Of a DNA stretch of 35,242 nucleotides, positions 7,260-14,547 are shown piece after piece. The stretch is taken from contig JAFPZD010000007.1 of NCBI GenBank assembly GCA_017417465.1, forward strand, positions 1-35,242. Direction: 5' to 3'. Under the pieces are notes generated by a model. It saw only the letters and a program-made list of their open reading frames with translations, was not told the DNA's origin and made no database searches. Position 1 is the first letter of the stretch. Each line of letters begins with the position of its first letter. The position numbers and the translations under genes were made by a program. Source of the DNA: Prevotella sp. (GTDB taxonomy: Bacteria; Bacteroidota; Bacteroidia; Bacteroidales; Bacteroidaceae).

Positions 7260-8420
7260 ATGGATAAGAGAGACTACTACGAGGTGCTCGGCGTTGACAA
7301 GAAGGCCTCGGAAGACGAGATAAAGAAGGCGTACCGCAAGATAGCCATCAAGTATCACCCCGACCGCAACCCCGGCGACAAAGAGGCCGAGGCGAAGTTC
7401 AAGGAGGCCGCCGAGGCTTACAACGTGCTGCATGACCCACAGAAGCGGCAGCAGTATGACACGTTCGGCTTCAATGCTCCGGGCGGTGGCTTCGGTGGCT
7501 TCGAAGGCATGTCGATGGACCTTAACGACATCTTCTCGATGTTCGGCGACGTGTTCGGCGGTCGTGGATTCAGTGGCTTTGGAGGCTTTGGTGGAGACCG
7601 TGGCGGCACACGCCGGGCACAGCACCGTGGCAACGACCTGCGACTGAAGGTGCGCCTATCATTGAAAGAGATCAGGGATGGCGTCACCAAGAAGTTCAAA
7701 GTGCGCAAGGACATCGCCTGCGAGCACTGCCACGGCACAGGTGCCGAGGCGGGCAGTGGCACAGAGACCTGTCCCACCTGTCACGGACATGGCTTCGTGA
7801 CACGCACGCAGCAGAGTCTCTTCGGCATGATGCAGACACAGAGCGTCTGTCCTACCTGTGGTGGCGAGGGGCAGATCATCAAGAACAAATGCCATGCTTG
7901 TGGTGGCACGGGCATCGTCAAGGGCGAGGAAGTAGTAGAAATAAAAATTCCTGCCGGTGTGGCTCAGGACATGGTGGTGAACGTTCCTGGAAAGGGCAAT
8001 GCCGGACAGCGCAACGGTATCAATGGTGACATTCAGGTGTTGATAGAGGAAGAAACGAACGACACGTTTATTCGTGATGGTAACGACCTGATATACAATC
8101 TTCTACTGGACTTCCCTACAGCAGCACTTGGAGGCGATGTCAACATCCCCACCCTCGACGATAAGACGGTGAAGATTAAGATTGACCCCGGCACGCAGCC
8201 CGGTAAGACCATGCGTCTGCGTGACAAGGGACTGCCCTCCGTCAGGGGCTATGGTGTAGGACGTGGTGACCTCGTCGTGAACATCAGCGTCTATGTGCCG
8301 AAGGCCCTTAGCCGTGATGAGCGGAAGGCTCTGGAGGAGATGCAACAGAGCGACAACTTCAAGGGTGACAACAAGACGCGTGAATCGATCTTCAATAGGT
8401 TCAAGAATTACTTTTCGTGA
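7260..8420 (+). CDS. dnaJ: Molecular chaperone DnaJ (Hsp40)
   Basis: A 386-residue class I DnaJ that delivers clients to DnaK and stimulates its ATPase. The J domain has the invariant HPD at residues 33-35 (KYHPDRNPG). A Gly/Phe-rich linker runs to about residue 120. Four zinc-binding CxxCxGxG repeats ([32 protein letters not shown]) span about residues 154-217. The C-terminal substrate-binding domain includes GDLVV near the end. All zinc cysteines are present, so the protein looks functional. It is probably cotranscribed with grpE. Confidence 0.97.
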   Translation: MDKRDYYEVLGVDKKASEDEIKKAYRKIAIKYHPDRNPGDKEAEAKFKEAAEAYNVLHDPQKRQQYDTFGFNAPGGGFGGFEGMSMDLNDIFSMFGDVFGGRGFSGFGGFGGDRGGTRRAQHRGNDLRLKVRLSLKEIRDGVTKKFKVRKDIACEHCHGTGAEAGSGTETCPTCHGHGFVTRTQQSLFGMMQTQSVCPTCGGEGQIIKNKCHACGGTGIVKGEEVVEIKIPAGVAQDMVVNVPGKGNAGQRNGINGDIQVLIEEETNDTFIRDGNDLIYNLLLDFPTAALGGDVNIPTLDDKTVKIKIDPGTQPGKTMRLRDKGLPSVRGYGVGRGDLVVNISVYVPKALSRDERKALEEMQQSDNFKGDNKTRESIFNRFKNYFS

Positions 8421-8461
8421 TTTGAGAATTGAGATTTCCTCCATAAATAGTAGCCGGGGAT

Positions 8462-8517
8462 GCGTGCCTTTAGGTACGCGACCAAAACGTGGTGTTGTCG
8501 CGTACCTAAAGGCACGC
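8462..8517. repeat. Perfect 21-bp inverted repeat
   Basis: The arms at 8462-8482 and 8497-8517 are exact reverse complements around a 14-nt loop. No T-run follows, so it is not a textbook terminator, though it could end grpE-dnaJ transcripts. It opens a run of three palindromes reaching 8611 in the 291-bp gap after dnaJ. Confidence 0.85.
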
Positions 8518-8542
8518 TTGTCGCATTATTGCTTACCATATC

Positions 8543-8611
8543 CCAGCCATTTCGCAGCCCCTAAAGGGGCAGCTGTATGGCTGGCTACCAATATCTGATG
8601 CCTACGGCATC
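8543..8611. repeat. Two further palindromes (REP-like cluster)
   Basis: CCAGCCAT (8543-8550) pairs with ATGGCTGG (8577-8584), enclosing GCAGCCCC/GGGGCAGC (8554-8561, 8566-8573). A second hairpin, GATGCC-TAC-GGCATC, follows at 8597-8611. The CTAAAGG motif is shared with the 21-bp inverted repeat just upstream. The arrangement resembles mosaic REP elements. Confidence 0.65.
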
Positions 8612-8644
8612 GGGCTTCGGAACTTGCAAAGTTTGTAACTATAA

Positions 8645-8706
8645 TCAAATCTCAAACCTCAAACCTCATATTTAAATCTCAATTCTCAAATCTCAAACCT
8701 CAAATC
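8645..8706. repeat. YCTCAAA heptamer repeats before folC
   Basis: Copies of TCTCAAA and CCTCAAA fill the last 60 bp before folC. The same heptamer lies between the permease and galK (12521-12550) and behind galK (13737-13812). Confidence 0.8.
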
Positions 8707-8712
8707 AACAAG

Positions 8713-10002
8713 ATGACCTATAAAGAGGTATGTGACTATCTGTTCCAGCAGACGCCGAGCTTTGAAAAGAACGGGCGGACTGGATTCAACGAGGGACTGG
8801 CAAACACGCTGGCCCTCGACGAGCATTATGGGCACCCCCATCGACAGTTCAAGACCATCCATGTGGCAGGCACCAACGGCAAGGGGTCGGTCAGTCACAC
8901 GCTGGCCGCCCAGCTACAGGCACAGGGACTGCGTGTCGGCCTCTACACTTCGCCACACCTTATTGATTTTCGCGAGCGCATACGCATAAACGGGGAGATG
9001 ATTCCCGAGGACCGCGTCATCAGCTTCGTAGAGGAATTCATAATTCATAATTCACAATTCACAATTCAGGCTCCCTCCTTCTTTGAGCTTACCACAGCGC
9101 TGGCCTTCAAACACTTCGCCGAGGAGCGAGTAGACATCGCCGTCATCGAGGTGGGACTGGGTGGACGTCTCGACTGCACGAACATCATCACACCGGTGCT
9201 CAGCATCATCACCAACATCTCACTCGACCATACCGACATGCTCGGTGACACATTGGCACTGATAGCCGCTGAAAAGGCAGGCATCATCAAACCGCATGTG
9301 CCTGTCGTCATCGGCGAGACTATTGCCGAGACCCGTCCCGTCTTCGAACAAGTGGCAGAGGAGCGTCACGCCCCCATCACGTTTGCCGAGGACAGTCCCA
9401 TCGTGGCCAGTGCCGAGCCCACAGCTACCGGCGGCATGCACTACACGCTGACCGACGGCCAGATGTTCGATGGCGAGCTAGGAGGCTATTATCAGGCCAA
9501 GAACACCAACACCGCCTTACATGCCATTCGTCAGCTGCAGGCGCTGGGCATCATCGGTGACACCGACTATGGCGCCTTTATGCACATCGGTACGATGACG
9601 GGCCTCATGGGGCGTTGGCAGAAGATGGGCGAGCAGCCCACCATCGTCTGCGACACCGGTCATAACACCGGCGGCTGGCACTACCTCAGTCAGCAGCTGC
9701 AGGCAGTGGAGTGCCGACAGCTGCGCATCGTCTTCGGCATGGTCAGCGACAAGGATGTGCGCACGGTGGTCAGCATGCTGCCACACAAAGCCATCTACTA
9801 TTTTACCAAGGCCAGCACCCACCGCGCCCTGTCAGAGCAGCTACTGAAGCAGATGGGCGACGAACGGGGACTGACGAGCCAGTGCTTCCCAACAGTTGCA
9901 GAGGCCTATGCCGCGGCACGCCGCGACGCCTCACCTGACGACTGTATTTTCGTAGGCGGCAGCACCTATCTTGTCGCCGATTGGCTGAAAACAGCCTTTT
10001 AG
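8713..10002 (+). CDS. folC: Bifunctional folylpolyglutamate / dihydrofolate synthase
   Basis: A 429-residue FolC that ligates glutamate to dihydropteroate or tetrahydrofolate with ATP in the cytoplasm. The Mur-ligase P-loop VAGTNGKGSVSHT is at residues 51-63, with LYTSPHLIDFRERI next and VIEVGLGGRLDCTN and ITNISLDHTDMLG downstream. The C-terminal domain has CDTGHNTGG. Length is normal. Residues about 108-119 (FIIHNSQFTIQ region) are encoded by five consecutive AATTCAN heptamers, the reverse complement of an intergenic repeat seen at 20.9 and 26.4 kb. This replaces an ordinary helix-loop segment before PSFFELTTALAF. The reading frame stays open and the catalytic motifs are intact, so the enzyme is probably active. 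A strong terminator follows 23 bp after the stop. Confidence 0.95.
   Translation: MTYKEVCDYLFQQTPSFEKNGRTGFNEGLANTLALDEHYGHPHRQFKTIHVAGTNGKGSVSHTLAAQLQAQGLRVGLYTSPHLIDFRERIRINGEMIPEDRVISFVEEFIIHNSQFTIQAPSFFELTTALAFKHFAEERVDIAVIEVGLGGRLDCTNIITPVLSIITNISLDHTDMLGDTLALIAAEKAGIIKPHVPVVIGETIAETRPVFEQVAEERHAPITFAEDSPIVASAEPTATGGMHYTLTDGQMFDGELGGYYQAKNTNTALHAIRQLQALGIIGDTDYGAFMHIGTMTGLMGRWQKMGEQPTIVCDTGHNTGGWHYLSQQLQAVECRQLRIVFGMVSDKDVRTVVSMLPHKAIYYFTKASTHRALSEQLLKQMGDERGLTSQCFPTVAEAYAAARRDASPDDCIFVGGSTYLVADWLKTAF
9035..9069 (+). repeat. AATTCAN heptamers inside the folC coding sequence
   Basis: Five consecutive units (AATTCAT twice, AATTCAC twice, AATTCAG) total 35 nt and are translated in frame. 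They are the reverse complement of the TGAATTR arrays at 20858-21004 and 26343-26503. Confidence 0.9.
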
Positions 10003-10025
10003 GTGTTTTTAACAACACTTTTTTG

Positions 10026-10056
10026 CCGATATGTTTGCACATATCGGTTTTTTTTT
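10026..10056 (+). terminator. Rho-independent terminator after folC
   Basis: CCGATATGT (10026-10034) and ACATATCGG (10039-10047) form a perfect 9-bp stem with a TTGC loop, followed by nine T residues. This is the clearest intrinsic terminator in the window. Confidence 0.92.
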
Positions 10057-10065
10057 GTTATTTTG
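10034..10065 (+). promoter_or_regulatory. Probable promoter of the galactose operon, overlapping the terminator
   Basis: TTTG in the terminator loop (10034-10037) lies 20 nt before TTATTTTG (10058-10065), one mismatch from TAnnTTTG. The galM ATG is 35 nt further on. The overlap is inferred; only the spacing and boxes are seen. Confidence 0.45.
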
Positions 10066-10099
10066 CAAGCAATTTACAGCAACCATAAATATTAAGCTT

Positions 10100-11191
10100 A
10101 TGACAAACCTAACCGAAAATGCGAATCTCTGTGGTCTGAAGCGTGAAAACTTCCAGACCACGATCAATGGTAAGAAAACCGACCTCTACATCCTGCGCAA
10201 CCGTGCAGGCTATGAGGTAGCCATCACAAACTACGGCGGCGCCATCTGCGCCATCATGGTACCTGACAAGGACGGTAAGATTGCCAACGTCATTCAGGGA
10301 CATGACAACATCCAATCAGTCATTAACTCACCGGAGCCATTCCTCTCGACACTCATCGGACGCTATGGCAACCGCATCTGCAAGGGGCAGTTCACGCTGA
10401 ATGGCAAGGACTACCAGCTGGCTATCAACAACGGTCCCAACGCCCTGCACGGCGGTCCCACCGGCTTCCATGCCCGTGTGTGGGAGGCTCGTCAGATGGG
10501 GCCCCGTTCGCTGGCCCTGCACCGCATCTCCTCGTATGGCGAGGAAGGTTTCACCGGTGAGGTCGACGTCACCGTCGAGTTCACATGGAGTGATGACAAT
10601 GAGCTGATTATCGAGTACATGGCCTCGACCAACAAGAAGACCATCGTCAACCTGACACACCACGGCTTCTTCTCACTGGCAGGCACCGCCAATCCGACGC
10701 CGACCATCGACGACCTGGAGTGTGAGATCAATGCCGACTTCTACATCCCCATCGATGAGAACAGCATCCCCACGGGCGAGATCCTGAAGGTTGCCGGCAC
10801 ACCTTTCGACTTCCGCACACCGAAGCCAGTAGGCCGCGACATCGATGCCGATGACGAGCAGATCAAGAACGGCGCCGGCTACGACCACTGCTTCGTGCTG
10901 AACAAAAAAGAGGAGGGCGAACTGAGCTTCGCCGCACGCATCACCGAGCCCAAGAGCGGCCGTACCATGGAGGTCTATACCACCGAGCCTGGTGTGCAGG
11001 TCTACAGCGACAACTGGGCTACAGGCTATAGCGGTGCCAACGGTGCCACCTTCCCTCGCCGCTCGGCTATCTGCTTCGAGTGCCAGCACTTCCCTGACAG
11101 CCCCAACCGGCCGTACTTCCCCAGCATCGTGTTGAACCCTCACCATCGCTACAAGCAGAAGACGATTTACAGGTTTGGAGTAACAGCCTGA
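10100..11191 (+). CDS. galM: Aldose 1-epimerase (galactose mutarotase)
   Basis: A 363-residue mutarotase that interconverts alpha and beta anomers of galactose or glucose. Recognisable family sites are NNGPNALHGG (catalytic His), LTHHGFFSLAG (second His), GYDHCFVL, and the late FECQHFPDSPN with the catalytic Glu. Other motifs such as GRYGNRI also fit GalM. The ATG at 10100 is chosen because an upstream in-frame start would begin inside the terminator. No signal peptide is visible, so it is cytoplasmic. It is the first gene of a galM-permease-galK operon with gaps of about 45 bp. Confidence 0.94.
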   Translation: MTNLTENANLCGLKRENFQTTINGKKTDLYILRNRAGYEVAITNYGGAICAIMVPDKDGKIANVIQGHDNIQSVINSPEPFLSTLIGRYGNRICKGQFTLNGKDYQLAINNGPNALHGGPTGFHARVWEARQMGPRSLALHRISSYGEEGFTGEVDVTVEFTWSDDNELIIEYMASTNKKTIVNLTHHGFFSLAGTANPTPTIDDLECEINADFYIPIDENSIPTGEILKVAGTPFDFRTPKPVGRDIDADDEQIKNGAGYDHCFVLNKKEEGELSFAARITEPKSGRTMEVYTTEPGVQVYSDNWATGYSGANGATFPRRSAICFECQHFPDSPNRPYFPSIVLNPHHRYKQKTIYRFGVTA

Positions 11192-11235
11192 TATAGAGCC
11201 AATAGAAAGACTAACAATAAACAAAAACAGAAACA

Positions 11236-12510
11236 ATGACACAACAGAAAAACAATGGCAAGCTGATTGCCATTATCACCATGTGCTTCATCTTCGCGAT
11301 GATCTCGTTCGTGACCAACATGGGTGCTCCGTTTGGCAACATCTGGGGCTTCACCTATCCTTTCGCAAAGGCATGGGGTAACCTGATGAACTTCGCCGCT
11401 TACCTCTTCATGGGTATTCCGGCCGGTAAGATGCTCATCAAGTACGGCTACAAGAAAACCGCCCTCATCGCACTCATCGTGGGTATCGTCGGTCTGGCAC
11501 TACAGTATCTGTCGAGCATCGCCGGTGCCGGCACGAAGGTCTTCACCTACGACAACATCCCCGTGGCCCTCAACCTGATCATCTACCTGCTGGGCGCCTT
11601 CATCTGCGGCTTCTGCGTCTGCATGCTCAACACAGTGGTCAACCCCATGCTGAACCTCCTCGGCGGTGGTGGTAACAAGGGCAACCAGCTGATTCAGATT
11701 GGTGGTACGATGAACTCACTGACAGCAACGCTCACCCCGCTGCTCACGGGTATCCTCGTGGGAACGGTGACGGCAGAGACCAGCATGACCGACGTCTCAC
11801 CGCTGCTGTTCATCGGCATGGCCGTCTTCGCCATCTCGTTTGTCATCATCAGCCGCGTCTCTATCCCCGAGCCTACACTCGGTAAGGTGCAGCCGGTCTA
11901 CGAGCACAGCCCTCTGGCTTTCCGCCACTGCCTGCTGGGCGTCATCGCCATCTTCTTCTATGTGGGTATCGAGATTGGTATCCCCATGGAGTTGAATTTC
12001 TACATCGTCAACCTCGGCTTCGAAGGATCGGCAGCCGTCGGCGGCACCCTGGCAGCCAGCTACTGGCTGATGATGCTCGTGGGACGTGCCTCGTCGAGCG
12101 CCATCAGTGGCAAGGTGTCGACCAAGCTGCAGCTCACCGTCGTCTCGTCGGTGGCTATCTGTCTGCTGCTCATCGGTATCTTCCTGCCTGAGAGCGTCAG
12201 CTTCACCATGAGCGGCCATGCCGTACCCATGAAGGCTGTGTTCATCGCCCTCTGCGGTCTTTGCACCAGCATCATGTGGGGTGGCATCTTCAACCTCTCT
12301 GTCGAGGGTCTCGGCAAGTACACTGAGGCTGCCTCCGGCATCTTCATGACGATGGTCGTCGGTGGTGGCATCATGCCCCTCATCCAGGAGGCTATTGCCA
12401 AGAATGCCGGTCCCATCGCCAGCTACTGGCTCGTCATCGCCATGCTTGCCTACATCCTCTATTACGCCGTCATCGGCTGTAAGAATGTGAACAAGGACAT
12501 CGAAGTATGA
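11236..12510 (+). CDS. MFS sugar permease (FucP/GGP-like), probably galactose or glucose
   Basis: A 424-residue membrane protein with about 12 hydrophobic segments, resembling the FucP / glucose-galactose porter branch of the major facilitator superfamily, which are proton- or sodium-coupled sugar symporters in the inner membrane. The first segment (MCFIFAMISFVTNMGAPFG) and the hydrophobic NLIIYLLGAFICGFCVCMLN are typical. Length fits FucP-like proteins. Its position between galM and galK, 44 and 46 bp away, makes galactose the most likely substrate. That is inference from context; glucose or another hexose cannot be excluded. Confidence 0.85.
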   Translation: MTQQKNNGKLIAIITMCFIFAMISFVTNMGAPFGNIWGFTYPFAKAWGNLMNFAAYLFMGIPAGKMLIKYGYKKTALIALIVGIVGLALQYLSSIAGAGTKVFTYDNIPVALNLIIYLLGAFICGFCVCMLNTVVNPMLNLLGGGGNKGNQLIQIGGTMNSLTATLTPLLTGILVGTVTAETSMTDVSPLLFIGMAVFAISFVIISRVSIPEPTLGKVQPVYEHSPLAFRHCLLGVIAIFFYVGIEIGIPMELNFYIVNLGFEGSAAVGGTLAASYWLMMLVGRASSSAISGKVSTKLQLTVVSSVAICLLLIGIFLPESVSFTMSGHAVPMKAVFIALCGLCTSIMWGGIFNLSVEGLGKYTEAASGIFMTMVVGGGIMPLIQEAIAKNAGPIASYWLVIAMLAYILYYAVIGCKNVNKDIEV

Positions 12511-12520
12511 TTATTAAAAA

Positions 12521-12550
12521 TCTCAAACCTCAAATCTCAAATCTCAAATC
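12521..12550. repeat. YCTCAAA heptamers between permease and galK
   Basis: TCTCAAA, CCTCAAA, TCTCAAA, TCTCAAA and a partial unit fill the gap inside the galactose operon, ending six bases before the galK ATG. Confidence 0.9.
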
Positions 12551-12556
12551 AAAAAA

Positions 12557-13723
12557 ATGTTGGATATTGAATTTGTAAGAAGCCGCTTTGTAAAGCACTT
12601 CGACGGAAAGACGGGCAACGTCTACACATCGCCCGGACGTATTAACCTCATTGGTGAGCACACCGACTACAATGGCGGTTTCGTGTTCCCAGGAGCAGTG
12701 GACAAGGGAATCCTGGCCGAGATGCGTGCCAACGGTACCGAAGACACCGTCATGGCTTATGCCATCGACCTGAAGGACCGTGTGGACTTCCACCTCAACG
12801 ACCCCGCAGGCCCCAAGGCCTCATGGGCCCGCTATATCTATGGCATCGCTAAGGAGATGCAGAAGCTGGGCGTGCCTGTGAAGGGCTTCAACATCGCCTT
12901 CGCCGGTGATGTGCCCCTCGGTGCCGGTATGTCGTCGAGTGCTGCCATGGAGAGCTGCTTCGCCTGTGGTCTTAACGACATCTTCGGTGAGAACAAGGTG
13001 TCGAAATGGGACATGGCACTTGCCGGTCAGGCCACTGAGCACAACTACTGTGGTGTGAACTGCGGCATCATGGACCAGTTCGCATCGGTGTTCGGCAAAG
13101 AGGGCTGCCTGATGCGCCTTGACTGCCGTAGTCGTGAGTTCGAATACTTCCCCTTCAAGCCCGAGGGCTACCGTCTGGTGCTCCTCGACAGCGTGGTGAA
13201 GCATGAGCTGGCAGGATCGCCCTATAACGACCGCCGTAACTCGTGTGAGAACGTGGTGAAGCACATCGCTGCCCACCATCCCGAAGGCAACTTCGAGACA
13301 CTGCGCGACTGCACATGGGAGCAGCTTGAGGAGGTACGTGCCGAGGTCGGCGAGGAAGACTACACCCGTGCACACTTCGTCCTCGGTGAGAAAGACCGCG
13401 TGCTGGCCGTCTGCGACGCTCTGCTGGCTGGTGACTATGAGACCGTCGGTAAGAAGATGTACGAGACCCACTACGGTCTGTCGAAAGAGTACGAGGTCAG
13501 CTGCGAGGAGCTTGACTTCCTGAACGACGTCGCCAAGGAGAATGGCGTCACCGGCAGCCGCATCATGGGTGGCGGATTCGGCGGATGCACCATCAACCTG
13601 GTGAAAGACGAGCTTTACGACAAGTTCGTTGCCGATGCCAAGCAGAAGTTCGCCGCCAAGTATGGCCATGAGCCGAAGGTCTACGACGTCGTTATCGGCG
13701 ACGGCTCACGCCGCCTCTGCTAA
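12557..13723 (+). CDS. galK: Galactokinase
   Basis: A 388-residue GHMP-family kinase that makes galactose-1-phosphate from galactose and ATP, the entry step of the Leloir pathway. The galactokinase signature GRINLIGEHTDYNGG is at residues 28-42. The GHMP motif VPLGAGMSSSAA is near residues 119-130. GIMDQFASVFG contains the predicted catalytic Asp, and GSRIMGGGFGGCTIN is the third conserved motif. Length is normal. The start ATG follows an A-rich run. It is last in the galM-permease-galK operon; galT and galE are not in the window. Confidence 0.97.
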   Translation: MLDIEFVRSRFVKHFDGKTGNVYTSPGRINLIGEHTDYNGGFVFPGAVDKGILAEMRANGTEDTVMAYAIDLKDRVDFHLNDPAGPKASWARYIYGIAKEMQKLGVPVKGFNIAFAGDVPLGAGMSSSAAMESCFACGLNDIFGENKVSKWDMALAGQATEHNYCGVNCGIMDQFASVFGKEGCLMRLDCRSREFEYFPFKPEGYRLVLLDSVVKHELAGSPYNDRRNSCENVVKHIAAHHPEGNFETLRDCTWEQLEEVRAEVGEEDYTRAHFVLGEKDRVLAVCDALLAGDYETVGKKMYETHYGLSKEYEVSCEELDFLNDVAKENGVTGSRIMGGGFGGCTINLVKDELYDKFVADAKQKFAAKYGHEPKVYDVVIGDGSRRLC

Positions 13724-13736
13724 TCGCTGTCTGTTT

Positions 13737-13812
13737 ATTTGAGATTTGAGATTTGAGGTTTGAGATTTGTATCAAATAGACTTATCTCACCTTAAATCTC
13801 AAATCTCAATTT
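13737..13812. repeat. Inverted YCTCAAA / TTTGAGR heptamers after galK
   Basis: Four TTTGAGR units (13737-13769) are followed by two TCTCAAA units (13796-13810) in the opposite orientation, so the transcript could fold back on itself. Codons of an in-frame N-terminal extension of the next gene would come from this repeat, so that extension is not adopted. Confidence 0.75.
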
Positions 13813-13832
13813 TCAACCCCCAACTGCAAACC

Positions 13833-14264
13833 ATGTTTTCCATCGACCGCTCATACATAGAACCCATCAACCTGGAGTCGCTGCAAGGACACATCTGGGA
13901 CATCCGTACCGACTACAAGGACGACCCCACCCTGCCAAAGATTGAGAACTACAACATCACCGAGGAGGCGTTCGAGAAATACCTCGACCGCAAACAGGAC
14001 TTCGAGGACTTCAAAGCCTCATGGAAGAAGAACCGTCTCGTCATCCTCGGCGTAGCCTTCTGCGTCCCCCTGGCCATCATCAGCCTGCTCATCCGCGGCA
14101 CCAAAGGCATGCTGCCAGCCTACATCGCCGGCTTCCTGCTATGCCTGCTCATCTACCTCATCTACACAGTCATCGAGGCCTTCCGTGCAAGGGAGTTCCG
14201 CAACAACCCCTGCGAGACTTTCATCAAGGCCCTCCTCTCGTGGGAGGAGTATCATAAAAAGTAG
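13833..14264 (+). CDS. Small two-helix membrane protein, function unknown
   Basis: A 143-residue protein that I do not recognise. The first ~67 residues are polar and acidic (IENYNITEEAFEKYLDRKQ). Two hydrophobic helices follow at about residues 69-87 (LVILGVAFCVPLAIISLLI) and 93-115. A short polar tail is rich in charged residues. Both termini are probably on the same side of the inner membrane. The ATG at 13833 is chosen because a longer reading begins inside a heptamer repeat. It lies between galK and dnaB without an obvious link to either. Confidence 0.75.
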   Translation: MFSIDRSYIEPINLESLQGHIWDIRTDYKDDPTLPKIENYNITEEAFEKYLDRKQDFEDFKASWKKNRLVILGVAFCVPLAIISLLIRGTKGMLPAYIAGFLLCLLIYLIYTVIEAFRAREFRNNPCETFIKALLSWEEYHKK

Positions 14265-14303
14265 CACACAAAGTCCCACTTCCCTCCGCTCATCTCCTCC
14301 CCT

Positions 14304-14476
14304 CCGGTTGAGACATGGCCATCTCCTCCACATCGGTTGAGACTGGGCTATCTTCTCCACATCGGTTGAGGCTGGGCCATCTCCTCCACATCGGTTGAGA
14401 CAGGGCCAGCTCCTCCACATCGGTTGAGACAGGGCCATCTCCTCCACATCGGTTGAGACAGGGCCATCTCCTTCCC
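14304..14476. repeat. 29-bp tandem repeats upstream of dnaB
   Basis: The motif ATCGGTTGAG recurs at 14332, 14361, 14390, 14419 and 14448, exactly 29 bp apart, with degenerate units at both ends. The remainder of each unit reads ACAGGGCCATCTCCTCCAC. Units abut with no spacers. Confidence 0.9.
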
Positions 14477-14493
14477 CTCGGGAAGGCTGTGTC

Positions 14494-14530
14494 ATCTCCT
14501 CCCCTCCGGGGAGGTTGGGAGGGGTTTAAC
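14494..14530 (+). repeat. CCCCTCC-type intergenic repeat before dnaB
   Basis: CTCCTCCCCTCCGGGGAGG followed by TTGGGAGGGGTTT is the inverse of the element between grpE and dnaJ (7207-7243). It contains a CCTCCGGGGAGG hairpin. Its CATCTCCTCC lead-in is also part of the 29-bp tandem unit, so the array may have grown from this element. Confidence 0.65.
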
Positions 14531-14547
14531 TTATCATTTCCATATTC

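Noticed and set aside
12821-13669. 282-residue minus-strand frame opposite galK
   Set aside because: Antisense of a full-length galactokinase with all GHMP motifs; no promoter or domain supports it.
14304-14476. Possible CRISPR array with a 29-bp repeat
   Set aside because: Units abut directly at a 29-bp period without unique spacers, and no cas gene is present. It is a simple tandem repeat.
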